Shown one piece after another: positions 21,241-32,301 of a stretch of DNA of 64,000 bases. How positions within the stretch are numbered: position 1 is the stretch's first letter; every line of letters begins with the position of its first letter. The stretch is from Edaphochlamys debaryana (lineage: Eukaryota; Chlorophyta; Chlorophyceae; Chlamydomonadales): assembly GCA_016858145.1 (NCBI GenBank), contig JAEHOE010000050.1, forward strand, positions 186,001-250,000, written 5' to 3'. A program made the position numbers and the translations under genes. The notes beneath the pieces were generated by a model that was not told the origin of the DNA, searched no databases, and worked only from the letters and a program-made list of their open reading frames with translations.

Positions 21241-24200
21241 ATGACTCCGGCGGCTGCGACTATAGAGCACTGCGGAGGGACTCAGGTGCTCGCCGATGAG
21301 GTAAGCAACGCGGGCGGCATGCGGTGCAATGCATCCGCCAGCGCCCTTTGCCCAGGGCCAGGGACGAGGTGCACATGAAACCTATCAGCGTAGTCAACGA
21401 ACGCGACCCAGGGTCCAGGGCTTACGTTTCTGTCCGCGCACTGACAATTCCCGCTCCATTCCATCGGGGCAGGCCCAGCACGACCCGTCCAAGGTGGACC
21501 CCACCTTGAAGGCCCTCGCAGAGGCGCGCGAGCAACACGAGCATGGCGTAGAAGTGGTGCAGGCGAGTGCCCGGCGCGGTTTTATTGCCGAGGGGCCACG
21601 CGCCGCCTTTCCCCTCCCCCCCCATCCCTCGGTCACTATCTATTCCCTCGGTCCCACACATCTGGCCCACGTGACGATAAGCCCGGTCCCCCAACTTGAC
21701 ACCCCCAGGCCATCAAAGCCCTGGCCGCACCGCCGCCCGATCGCGCCCCCTGCGCCAGCCGAGTCCAGTTCGGGTCCAGCCCCCAGCCCAAGACGGTGCT
21801 GGGCGGCAAGCCGCGCGTGCCGCAGGCCCCAGCCGCGCCGCGCCCCGCCGAGGCCGCCGCCGACGCCCTCATGTTGCAGGAGCAGCGGCAGTGCGCGGCG
21901 GAGGCGGCGGAGGCGCGGCGGCGCCTGCTGCAGCGGCCGCCCTCGATCTCCCGCCGCACCCGCTCCGTCATGTGGGTGCAGCTGGGCATGGCGGCGGGGA
22001 CCGCGGGGGCCGGTGGGGATGCCTGCCGTGTTTCGGGCAGCGGCGTCAGTGATGCGTCGGTGTGCTCAGGACAGGGCGTCGGGGGCGAGGAGGGGCCGTC
22101 GGCGCTGGCGTCTTCGGTGTCGGCCCTGCTGATGCAGCGAGGGTCGGCGGGCGGCCCCGGCGACGCGGCGGCGTTGGTCGAGGTCGGAGGCCGCCCGACC
22201 GAGGACGGCTGCGCAGACGGGGCCCCGTTCGGATACGAGGGCTGGGGCGGTGAGGTGGAGGACGGGGACGAGGAGGGCGCGGAGGCAGCCGACGGCTTGC
22301 ACCTCCAGAATTCCTCCATCGGCTTCGGCCTGCCGTACCGCTGCCCTTCGGAGCTGGCATCCGCGGGATCCGGGCCTCCGCCGGCGTACCCCGCCCCGCC
22401 CACGGTGCCCCGCGCCGCCTCCTTCACGCACGGCGCCCGCACGCAGCGTCGCATCTCTGCGCTCGTGGCGGGAGCCGGCTCGCCCCTGGCGCCCTCGCCC
22501 CCGCCCCCGGGCCCCGGACTGCGCGTGAGCGCCCTCTCCGGCGCAGGCGACGGAGTCGACACCAGCGGCGCCGCCGCCTCCGCCTCCGCTGCCGCCACTG
22601 CCGCCGCCGCCCCCGCCGGATCGCCGCGCCCCAGCAGCTCCCGCAGCTGGCGTCGAGCGACTGTGTCTGATGCCGTCTTCACGGACGTGGCCTGGGCCCC
22701 GCCGGCGCCCGCGCCTGGCGCTTCGGCTTCCGGAGCTGCGGCGGCCGGCGGCGCCGGCTCGGCAGCGCCCGGCGACTGGGGGTTGCCGCCGCGCCGCGCG
22801 ACGGTGGCGGACGGCGCGGACCCGCAGGGCCCCGGCGGGGACGAGGCGGCGGCGGCTGCGGCGGCCATGTCCGGGCTCATGCGGTCGCGGTCGCAGTGGG
22901 GGCGGCAGTGGACTGGCAGCGGTGAGGCCGCCCCCGCCCCTGCCACTGCCTCTGCCTTCGCCTCGCCAAGTGGGATCAGCATGGGCATGCGGGGCAGCGA
23001 CGGTCAGCCGGAACGGGCGCCAGAGCAGGCCTGGGGGCTGGGCAGCTCGCCCCGGCCCGGGCTGCCGCCGCGTCAGGGCTCACTGTCCCAGGCGCCTCCC
23101 GCTGCGGCGGCGGGGGGCCTCGGCGCGTGTTGGAGCCCCGGCGGCAGCCCCAGGCCCGGCTCCAGCTCCTTCCGCCGCCGCAGTATCGACATGCCCTCGC
23201 CCTCCCTGACGGCCATGCAGCGCCCTCTGACGGGCTCGGGGTGTGGCTCGGGGCTGGGATACGGCACGCCGCTGGCAGGGACGGCGGCTCCGGCGGCAGC
23301 AGCGGCAGCCGGCGAGGGGGCCCGGCCGCCCCTCCTGCGCGCTTCCTCGTCGCGCCGCTTCAGCAGTGGCATGGAGGCCTTTGGCGCTGCGACGGAGGAT
23401 CTGCCCCCGCACCTGCGGACGGCATCGCCCATGATGACCACTCGGCACCCCGCCCCGGACCCCAGCACCCTCGGTGGCTCTCCGCTCATCAACAGCGGCC
23501 CTGCGTCTCCCTTCACACGCAGCAGCCTCACCGCAGCCGAGCGCGGCGCCGACTCGGCGCCCGCCGCCGGCCCCTCCCTGTCTCGCGCCTCTTCCCGCCG
23601 CTTCAGTCACATGGAGACCCTGGGCGGGGTGGACGACGTGCCCCTCCACCTCCGCTCCAGCGGCTCCTTCACGCGTGGCTCCATCGGCGCCGTCAGCTGC
23701 CCCACCGGACCCGACCCTTCACCTTCCGATGCTCCCGAGCCTGCACCAGGCAGCGGCGCCCCTGCCGCGGCCCGCCGGGCCCCGTCTCGCCCCAGCGGCA
23801 TCTGCCTGCTGATGGCGGGCCTGTTGGGAGGCGGCAACAGGGGAGGAGCAGCTGCGGAGGCGGTGGGGGTCCACGCCCTCTCGGTCTCGACATCGCAGCT
23901 GGAGCTCCCGCGCCGCACGCACAGCAGCAGTGTTGCGGCCCTGGGCTGGGGCGCGCCCGCGGGGCCGGGGTCCTCCCCCTGCGGTGCCAGCGAGGCTGAG
24001 GCCTCCGCCTTGGGAGCACGGGCTACGCAGCTGAGTCAGTCGGGGGAGGCCGCCGCGGGCCTGATGGTCGAGCGTTCCGCGTCCTTTAGCGGCCGGCGGT
24101 CCTCGTTCTCGTCCTTCCGCGGCGTTACCGCCAGTGGGTGCGGCAGCCTGGCGGGTAGCGCGACGGGGGCACGGCCCAGCGGCGGAGGCGGCGGTGCCCC

Positions 24201-24549
24201 GCTGGCGGCCGAGGCGGACCCGTCGTGGGATGCGGCGATGCGGCTGCTGGGCCTGGGCCCGGGGCAGCAGAAGGCTGAGGGTGGGGCGCTGGGCATGGTG
24301 TGGGAGCTTACGGCGAGCGTTGGAGGGGGTGGCGGCGGCGGAAGTAGCATGGCCGGGGCGGCGGGCAAGAGGGCTGTCAGCGGTTCTACTGCGCAGCTGA
24401 AGGTGGGCGCAACCGGCGGGGGCTCAGGGGCGCCGCTGCGCCCCACGGGCAGCAGTAGTACTGCTGCTGCGGCTGGTGCTTCGTCCGGAGGGCCGGGGGC
24501 CGGCAGGTCCTCGAGTGCGCGGCGGCTGCTCTTTGGCCGGCGGGGCTAG
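21241..24549 (+). CDS. Large Ser/Ala/Gly-rich protein with RRFS-type motifs, unknown function
   Basis: Three exons encode 996 residues: 21241-21300, 21473-21562, 21709-24549. The start MTPAAATIEHCGG was chosen as the first ATG giving correct phase; a start further upstream is possible. The second intron needs a GC donor (CAG|GCGAGT). The N-terminal 90 residues are charged and helical (DPTLKALAEAREQHEHG, MLQEQRQCAAEAAEARRRLL); the rest is disordered. Many basic-Ser sites of the kind phosphorylated by AGC or CaM kinases occur (RRATVSD, RRATVADG, RRTHSSS, RSASFSGRRSSFSSF). A module is duplicated: SSRRFSSGMEAFG...LPPHLR near 23347-23425 and SSRRFSHMETLGG...VPLHLR near 23592-23655. I do not recognise the family; a scaffold or signalling role is only a guess. 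It ends 380 bases before a TGTAA signal and converges with the lectin-like gene. Confidence 0.7.
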
Positions 24550-24929
24550 GCAGCTGGACGTGCTTATGTCATCAGTAGGATGGGGGGGTGCACGCAAATG
24601 GGTGAGCAGACGGGCGAAGCTAGCTAGCGCGGACCAAGCGGGGCTGGGGTGGCATCAGCGGAAGGTTTGAGGCACGGGGCGGGGCATGGCCGTGGATATA
24701 TTATTACAGACTCTGGTGAGTCGGCACTCTTTACCCAGACGTACGTACTATGGACGCAGGGCAGCGCACCCCCTAACGACGGAGAGGTGCTGCCCACCCG
24801 GTGAAAGATTGCATCCGGCCGTACCCCTCCGCAAATGAATTATTGACCAACAACAAACAGTACCGGACATGTCAAGACAAGGGCGCACCCTTTCCTTGCA
24901 TTTATGCCTTATCATTGCCCTGGCCGTTA

Positions 24930-24934
24930 TGTAA
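24930..24934 (+). terminator. TGTAA poly(A) signal of the Ser/Ala-rich gene
   Basis: TGTAA about 380 bases after the stop at 24549, in an AT-richer stretch. The intergenic gap 24550-25286 otherwise holds only the 3' UTRs of two convergent genes. Confidence 0.6.
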
Positions 24935-25117
24935 AATGCCCGGCGGGGCGCTTATAATCTTCGACAAGCGCCAACTACGCCGCTGGGCCAGACGGGAGGC
25001 ACGCACCCGGGCAGCACGCCTGGTCATCAATCAGGGGTGCGCCTTACTAACCCTACCCTTGCGTTTTGGCCCTTCCGTCGCCCTGGCCTTGCATACTGAG
25101 TTGCCGGGCACCACGAG

Positions 25118-25137
25118 AGACGGTCATATGACCGTCT
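25118..25137. repeat. 20-base perfect palindrome between convergent genes
   Basis: Bases 25118-25127 are exactly complementary to 25128-25137 with no loop (centre CATATG). It lies just beyond the TGTAA signal of the minus-strand gene, between two convergent 3' ends. Confidence 0.85.
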
Positions 25138-25142
25138 ACTCG

Positions 25143-25147
25143 TTACA
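25143..25147 (-). terminator. TGTAA poly(A) signal of the minus-strand lectin-like gene
   Basis: TGTAA on the minus strand 140 bases after the stop at 25287. Confidence 0.6.
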
Positions 25148-25286
25148 GGTAACGGACTAGCGCGGCACCCCAAAAGGCGTCGTCACTTCACAGCAAAGAC
25201 ATTGCCGTAGTATGTAGAGTAGAGGAGCAGCAGCTGGCGGTGCATCCTCCACATTGGTCCAGTATGTACGGCCAGTGAGGCGCTCA

Positions 25287-28200
25287 TCACACATTCATCA
25301 CCCAGTAGTCTGCAAAGGCAGGGCGGCGAGGCGGAAGGGCAGGATAGTATAGGCAGGATGGCCAATGCAAGCTTGCAAGGGCACACAGCACTCAGGCATT
25401 TAAGAACCCGCAGCCCTCATCCACTCCTCATTCCTGTACCGATGTCCCACCCGCCTTACCATCAGGGATGGAGAATGCAAGCCACTTTTCCCATAGGTGG
25501 CTGTCGCCCCAAGGTCCCGCAACAAGCGGAGTGCCTGCATGCCGTACGGGTACGGGCACCGGGCGGAGGGAGCGAGACACGGTCGTTATTGGAAGCGGCC
25601 CAAAAGATGTGCGCAGCGAGGGTGGGGTGAGGGGGGAGGCGGCGAGAGGGGAGGGTCACGGGGGGTCCGGGGCAGTGAGGAGGGGCAGGGCTGGGGATGG
25701 GGGGTGACGGATGGAGGGCCATGCACAGGTGCAAGTGCAGGAATACCCGCTTACCGGGCTTGGCGTTGGGAGCTGTGATGATGCCACTGCGAGGCGAAGA
25801 TCACGGGAGTGACAGATAGACGGTAGGTGATAGGCGGCCATGCATGCATGCAAGCACCGTCAACCCCCACGGCTCACAAGTTGCCCACTGGCACGAAGAT
25901 GAACCTGCGAGGTAGGGCAGCCGATCGATCGAGCGACCAGAAGCAAGGTGCGTGGCAGCGTGGGGTGCGTGTGGCACTGCCGCCTGGATGCATGGGCTAG
26001 CTGGACTTGCTGCATGCCGCCGCATCACTTAACCCCTGAGTGCTGCCGGCGCACCTGTGTGAGGCCTTCCAGCCCCTGGCTCCGACGTAGAAGAACTGAA
26101 GCAAGAGTGAAGAGCGTAGCGTGCACATAGTTGACATTTGTCGTCGGCAGGATGGCTGAGAGATCCGCCTGACATTGGACGTGCCCCAGCAGCACGCACC
26201 TGGTTCCAGTCAGTCTCATCACACTTGACCAAGAAGAGACGCGGGCCCAGCTCTCCTGTCTCGACGAAAAAGCTGGTGAAATCGGCACTGTGACTTTCAA
26301 CCATGCCAATGCACCTGCAGTCGTGGAAGGGGGAACCGGACAACGCGTACGGCGGGGGATGGAGCCGGGGTTGGTTGGTCCGTAGGGGCAAGCTTGAGCC
26401 ACGCGCCCCTCCCTTGAATCCGGCCCAAAGGGTCTGCTGGCTGCTGCCGGCGGGCGCACTCTGTCTCCGAAAACTCACAGGGTGGGATTAGCCACGGAGC
26501 GGATGCGGTGAAAGAGCATCTGTTGACAGGACATGAACCGAGAGAGGGCACGGCTTGCCAATTGAACGGCTTTGCAGCATGTGCAGCCTCTTGCACCTCC
26601 CCTTGCCGCCAGCGCACCATTGAGTTGTACTCGCTCGACCCAACCGTCCAGATCCAGATGTCGTTCTTGTCAGGCACACCTTCGCGCGCGCGAGCGCAAG
26701 GGCATGCATGGGTAGATAGATGCGGTTACGTACGCGTTGCAAGCACGGTACCATTGGAAAGGCCACGAGATGGCACGCCCCACACCGCCGGTGGGCCACT
26801 GACACCAGCCACCGTACTTCGCCCGGTGGCACCCTCCCCGCCCTGCTGCGCACCTGGGGCCTCCTGGGTGACGGTCCACTTGAGGTTCCTGTAGCTGTGC
26901 GTGTAGGGTTCCTGGGTGATAAACATGCCTTCCTTCTGGGTGACGCCCTCGGGGAGGCCCAGGGCGAGGAAGCTGGAGGAACCGGTCTGGTCGAGGTGGC
27001 TGGTCAGGAGAGCGGTCTCCTTGGCAATATCTGCATGGGCGCCGCCGGACGGGGGCCGTTGCTAGCTAGGACACGTGCCCCTGCTTGCAATGTACGAATC
27101 CGGGCGGCCAGACAGGCAAGGGCGTTGCGTGCCATGTAGCGCATCGCATGCCTAGCATGCCCCGGTGCTTACCAAAACAGCGGTTGCCAACGTTATCAGA
27201 TGGATCATAAGTGATGGCGGACACCTGGCCGGGCTTGCACCCACAGTACCTGCAGGAAGGAGGCGGGAGATACATATTAGGAAAGCTCCAGTGCTCTAAC
27301 CGCAGCTTAAATCCCCGCCCAATCCAAGCAAGACTGACCAGAATTTCACCCCAACCCAAGACTGACCAGAAATTGCCGTGGCCGCAGCACGTTGCGTTTA
27401 TCGGGTGCTCGGGGTCGGTACAGCCAGCTGTTTTGTACCTGAAGGAAGGACATAGTAACCGAAGACAAGTAATAATCGCGCGTGCGTGTAATAAGGGCGA
27501 GGTCATTCCGTGGCGTCCCCACAAGTGGCTGGGACTCGCAGCGCCTCACAAGTTGCCCGGAGGGTTGCAGTCCGAGCACCAGTTGCAGATGTCCATTGGG
27601 TACGTGCCCGTGTAGGACATGTTGGTGCACGCCTCTGCGCATGTATGGTGACAAGCAATGTCGCATGGCAGGTTGATGATGGGGGCGCATGGGGTTGCTG
27701 TGCATAGGGGACCACCCCATTAGAAATGGCGGACCCGTCCATCACTCACGAGGTTTGATGACATCAAGGGACGTCCTGGCCGCAGATGAAGGAAAGCAAG
27801 ATGCCGGGGTGAGTTGGATGGAATGCTTAGGCACATTGATGATGCTGACTCACCAGGCTGTCTTGCCGTACTTATTCTTGATGAAGGCAGCGCCCAGCTT
27901 ATCGTTGAGTGTGAGGGTGAAGGGGCCGTTCTCCACACCCGTATTCTGTTTACAGGACGTACGACAGCAGATAGCTGATGTTGGGGTCGGCCTGGTAAGC
28001 AAGGCAGCCCCACTAGACAGGGTTATTATAGACAACGGGGCGTAGTGCCGCGGTGTTGGCGTCGCATGACAGGGTAGTGGCGGGACCCCCTAGCAGGCAG
28101 GCCGACTCTAGGCGTACTGAGCAGGACCTGATAGACCTGAGCGGCCTCGGGGAAGTCCATCTCCACCCCACAACTCGCCACACCTGGATGATGGTCGTGC

Positions 28201-30077
28201 CCTTCAATGGGTTCTCATGGCGGAAGCGGTTGTTGAAGGAATCTGCATGAGGACACATGCAACACAGGAGCAAGGGACCCACAAGAGGGATTTGTTCCCG
28301 CCCCCCTGCCCATTCCCACTTCATCCCGCCCCCCGCTCCCCCGCCCCCCGCTCCCCGATGTTGCTGCGCTAGCTGCCGCGGGGGTGTAGACCTACCGCGG
28401 CCGTGCCTCGCCCCTCCCTATCCTTAACTCTGAGCCTTCCGTCCCTGGGCTCCCTGCAGCATACACAGGCCACCCCCCGCCCCCCCCGACCCCCGACCCC
28501 CGACCCCCGACCCCCCCGACCCCCCCGACCCCCCCGACCCCCCCGACCCCCCCCGACCCCCCCGACCCCCCCGACCCCCCCGACCCCCCCGACCCCCCCG
28601 ACCCCCCCGACCCCCCCGACCCCCTCGACCCCCCCGACCCCCGACCCCCAACCCGTGCGTACCGGTGATGGGTTGGCCATGCTCTACGTCGTAGTGGACC
28701 AACTTGCCATTGCTGGTCAGGAACACAGAGGTCTTGGTGTAGGGGTTCAGGTTGGTCAGGTTGAAAGTGTCTCTGGTGAAGTCATCGCGCCTGTTCGCCC
28801 AGTCATCCCAGAGCTGAGGGTCAATGTATGGGCGTAAGGGAAATCCGTGAGGGAACTGAAGTAAGGACAGAGGCGCGCGGCGGCAGGCTGATAGCGGCTA
28901 TCATGCCGCTCAGGCTTTAGCTCCTCCGGGCACTCACCCACTCCCCGTTGCCGTTCTCTGGGTTGATCTTGGCCAGCACGAGGTTCTGGCTCACGGGATC
29001 GGGTCCGAACCGTAGCAGCCCCGAGGGCGAATACAGGAGCCCGCCTGCAACGAAGGCGGCGTGATAAGGAGCGGGGGGCCGGGAGCAATGTAGGACAGGG
29101 TGGATGGGAAGGGAGATGGCAGGGAGGAGAAAGTTCGGTGGGATGGAGCCAGAACACTGGTATGTAGAGTTGACAGGTTTGAGCTACGCGCCCATCTTCA
29201 GCGGCGGAGCCCCCAGTACGTACCGGGCGGGCAGATGTATTCAGTGTTCCCACTATTCCCACCCGCCCGCCCCACGCCGGACCACAAGGTGACTCACAGT
29301 CCAGCTTGTCGCTCTTGCTGCCGCTGTAGATGCCGCACGTGGTGGCCGGCACGCACTTCTTGGTGGCGGCCGCGGGGCAGGTCTGGTAGGCATCGATGAA
29401 GAGCTTGGTCAGGCGGAACTGGGGCGGGCCACCCTTGGAGGTGTCGACGACCATCTTGGGCACCACCACTAACACAAGAGGCAGGGGAAGCAGGGTGGCA
29501 TGATGATCAGATGGATGGAGGATGCGTTAATGGGGACCGTGAGGATGGCAGACGCCTGGAGCAGAAGCCAGGAAACGACGGCAAAGCTTCAAGGGCCGAG
29601 TACAAAGCGCAGATCTCAAAGGATCGACATGGCTGACCTGCATGCAGGAGCTCCGCCCCCGAGCGAGTGTCCGACCAGCGGTAGGCAGCTATCTAGGTGA
29701 GTCATCTACCCCGCCCAAGGGTGCCGTCCGCAGAGCAACGACGGCCCACCTGACTGTGCTGGTTCAGGCTTGACCATTTTGCTGCGGAGCTCGCGCCGTA
29801 AGCCCCGGAAGGCGTGGAGGCTGCTGGCAGCTCTCTGGGAGCCAGCAGAGGCTGCGAGGGCGCGGGCCGGGAGGTAGGACGGCCACGGCGGTTGCGGCGG
29901 TTGCAGCGAAGCGAGACGTATCGGTTAGCAGTGCAGAAAAACATCACGCTCACCCAAAGGGAGGAATGCGTGCGGCGTGTCGTCAGCGAGCTCCCGGTGA
30001 AAGGCATGCGCCGTGCTCGCCGCGAGCAGGAGCACTAACAGCGCTCCGCCGAGCGGCAACAAATGGCTATGAGGCAT
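25287..30077 (-). CDS. Secreted Cys-rich bulb-lectin-like protein (intact copy)
   Basis: Nineteen exons encode 518 residues: 29954-30077, 29298-29468, 28938-29044, 28663-28813, 28184-28242, 27854-27945, 27750-27775, 27550-27634, 27367-27438, 27173-27249, 26854-27030, 26618-26679, 26479-26519, 26200-26314, 26055-26095, 25878-25904, 25755-25786, 25460-25534, 25287-25309. All boundaries are GT-AG and all phases agree. A signal peptide is clear (LLPLGGALLVLLLAASTAHA). After a Cys motif (TCPAAATKKC) come beta-strand repeats such as GLLYSPSGLLRFGP, VFLTSNGKLVHYD and FTLTLNDKLGAAFIKNK, the pattern of bulb-type (beta-prism II) lectins. Cys-rich modules (NWCSDCNPPGN, NATCCGHGNFW, YCGCKPGQ) follow. It ends DYWVMNV. 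The protein is expected outside the cell or in the wall; sugar binding is inferred. A paralogue lies head to head at 32302-36230 with mostly matching exons. Confidence 0.85.
28480..28651. repeat. (CCCCCCGA)n-type tract in intron
   Basis: Imperfect 7-8 base C-run/GA repeat filling most of the intron between exons 4 and 5 of the lectin-like gene. On the coding strand it is TCGGGGGG-rich. Confidence 0.9.
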
Positions 30078-30230
30078 CTGCAACATGATGTGTCGTTAAC
30101 AAGAACGCAACGCCGGAGGTGCGTATATGCGCGCAACCGGCGGATGAACCGGCGGCAGTCTGTGTGTCAGAGGGCTGACATTTCAGCAGTATGTTCGTCT
30201 TTGTATGAGACCAGTGTCGGGGCACAGACC

Positions 30231-30236
30231 CTTATA
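30231..30236 (-). promoter_or_regulatory. TATA box of the minus-strand lectin-like gene
   Basis: TATAAG on the minus strand, 154 bases upstream of the ATG at 30077. The paralogue has the same element (TATAAG) at a similar distance. Confidence 0.6.
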
Positions 30237-30848
30237 CGCGCACGACAGGTGTCGACGTACGTGCGATGGTGGCAAATCCGAGTGTCGAGCGGCTCTTCGC
30301 CACCACTTTGTGCCCTGACCCTCCGACACCAGCAACTGCACTTCTATGTGTGCTTGCTGTGCCAGCCTTTGGACTGATGGCGGTCGCGGCCTGTCGTTGT
30401 TCCAAAGTGTATCGAGGGTATCGAGTCGCGGGTTGCCACCATTTTCTTGACTTCGCTCCAACGGGCGGCCCCGTGTTCAATAATGATGAGTAGGAGGTCT
30501 TGCACATGACCACCTTGCACGCAGAACGTTTTCGGAATGAGGTTCGCCACCTCAATCAAATGGGTTCGACCGGTCTGAGGTACTAGAGAGGTACAGCCGC
30601 TGTACGCCCTCGAGCAACTTTCCTGACACCCCTTTCATTCTCTCTTCTCCGGCGGTCTGCATACGTGTGGTTTGGAGGGGGTGGGTCGGTGGGAACGCTT
30701 GCGAGCCGCCGGAGAGCTGACAGACATGTGGCCAGTATGTACCTTAACCGCTCAAGACCCGACAGCAGTCCCCGCGCTCCAGCTGTCCAGAAGAGATGGG
30801 CCTGACATACAGTCTCCTGATGTCACAAGTACGTAGTGGCTGGACTGA

Positions 30849-31179
30849 GGCGGGGCGGGGCGGGGCGGGGCGGGGCGGGGCGGGGCGGGGCGGGGCGGGG
30901 CGGGGCGGGGCGGGGCGGGGCGGGGCGGGCGGGCGGGGCGGGGCGGGGCGGGGCGGGGCGGGGCGGGGCGGGGCGGGGCGGGGCGGGGCGGGGCGGGGCG
31001 GGGCGGGGCGGGGCGGGGCGGGGCGGGCGGGGCGGGGCGGGGCGGGGCGGGGCGGGGCGGGGCGGGGCGGGGCGGGGCGGGGCGGGGCGGGGCGGGGCGG
31101 GGCGGGGCGGGGCGGGGCGGGGCGGGGCGGGGCGGGGCGGGGCGGGGCGGGGCGGGGCGGGGCGGGGCGGGGCGGGGCG
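30849..31179. repeat. (GGGGC)n pentanucleotide tract, about 330 bp
   Basis: About 66 units, nearly perfect, interrupted only by short GGGC units near 30926-30936 and 31023-31028. All G runs are on the plus strand, so it is strongly G-quadruplex-prone. Open frames through it (poly Gly-Ala-Gly-Arg) are repeat artefacts. Confidence 0.95.
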
Positions 31180-31379
31180 CCGGGTACTGACCCAGCAGGG
31201 CACGCGCGCGGTCTGGCGGTTAAAGCGCTCGGCACCGTGGCCAGGGGGGGGGCAGGAAGTGTAAAAAAATACACCACGCTTTAACTTTGGAGAGCTCGAC
31301 AAGAGGAGACCAAATCCGCTTTCAGAATGAACATCGAGGTTCTAGGAAAAAAGTTATGAGCCCTCAAAGTTGGGGGGGG

Positions 31380-31911
31380 GAGGGGGGGGGAGGGGGGTCC
31401 CGAACTTTTGTACAGCTCCCGTCCGAACTTTTGTCACAGCGGTCTGACGCAGCCCAAGGGCCCTTTCCTTGCGTAAACGCGTGGTATCGTGGAGAGGCTG
31501 AACCGTGGGTGTGCCTGAGCACCACAGACCATAGGGATGGTGGTCGAAGGTGGCTGCGGGTGCCACATGTCGGCATGTCCGCGCGTGGGACACGTCACGA
31601 CCGGCACTGCCACCGCTGCTAGACGTCCGGGTGTACTATTATGACAGTAGCTCATCATATAGGAGGCCTAGGGCATGAATAGCGCGGATGCAAGGTACCG
31701 GAGAGTGGTCCATGGACGCGGGGATGGTCAATGGACAGGACCCAAGCCTCATCGACGCTTCCGGTTCACGCACAAGGCAGTAGCGCACACGAAGCGCAGC
31801 CGATTGGCACAAAAGTCGAGGGAAATGGGTTACATTATGGCCATGTACGGCAGTGTGTGCAGTGTACGGCAAGGGGGGGGGTGGGGGGGTCGGAGGGGTC
31901 CGAACTTTTGT
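31380..31911. repeat. Dispersed G-run / CCGAACTTTTGT repeats
   Basis: CCGAACTTTTGT occurs at 31400-31411, 31423-31434 and 31900-31911. The first and third are each preceded by a run of about 30 mostly G residues. They may be remnants of a small repeat element; no terminal repeats or target duplications were found. Confidence 0.55.
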
Positions 31912-32117
31912 GGGGTGGTGTATGGAACTAATGTTTTTACCCCCCCCTGCCGTGGCTGGGCCTCACCGGGCCCTGCCGTGTGAGCAGAGGCCATCAAAGC
32001 AGAGCGTTTTACTCTCTGCAAACTCAGGCGAGAAGGTGCGGAGGGGCAAGATGGCAAACTGCTAATGCGTTCGCCACCGAAATTGCCACCAAGTACGGGC
32101 ACGGAGTTCGGGCGCGG

Positions 32118-32123
32118 TATAAG
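32118..32123 (+). promoter_or_regulatory. TATA box of the plus-strand lectin-like gene
   Basis: TATAAG 184 bases before the ATG at 32302. Confidence 0.6.
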
Positions 32124-32301
32124 AAAGCGAGCTCCTAAACCTGCTTGTGCGCCTCTTCTCATATACTACAGACGCGCCTCGCTTGCGTTATCGCCTTGCT
32201 TTGCGCCCAACTCCGTGTAACTCCGTGCTTCGCGCTCGCTCGCCGGGGACAGCTCCGCCGGTATTGCCGCGTTACTGCGCGGTGTCGCCAGGCGGTTTCA
32301 G

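Larger units (their letters stand above)
30237..32117. other. Divergent intergenic region of the lectin-like pair
   Basis: Region between the two TATA boxes of the head-to-head pair. It contains a long (GGGGC)n tract and three copies of a CCGAACTTTTGT motif. No reading frame outside the repeat looks like protein. Confidence 0.6.

Noticed and set aside
21636..22988. 450-residue minus-strand frame
   Set aside because: Mirror image of the Ser/Ala-rich plus-strand gene in GC-rich codons; no domain and no splice partners.
28480..28651. CRISPR-like repeat array
   Set aside because: Short C-run microsatellite without unique spacers, inside a eukaryotic intron.
30541..30590. tRNA-like GGTTCGA string
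   Set aside because: No matching acceptor, anticodon or D-arm could be folded around it.
30744..31302. Poly Ala-Pro-Arg and Gly-Ala-Gly-Arg frames over the GGGGC tract
   Set aside because: Any pentanucleotide repeat without stops is open in all frames; nothing coding flanks it.
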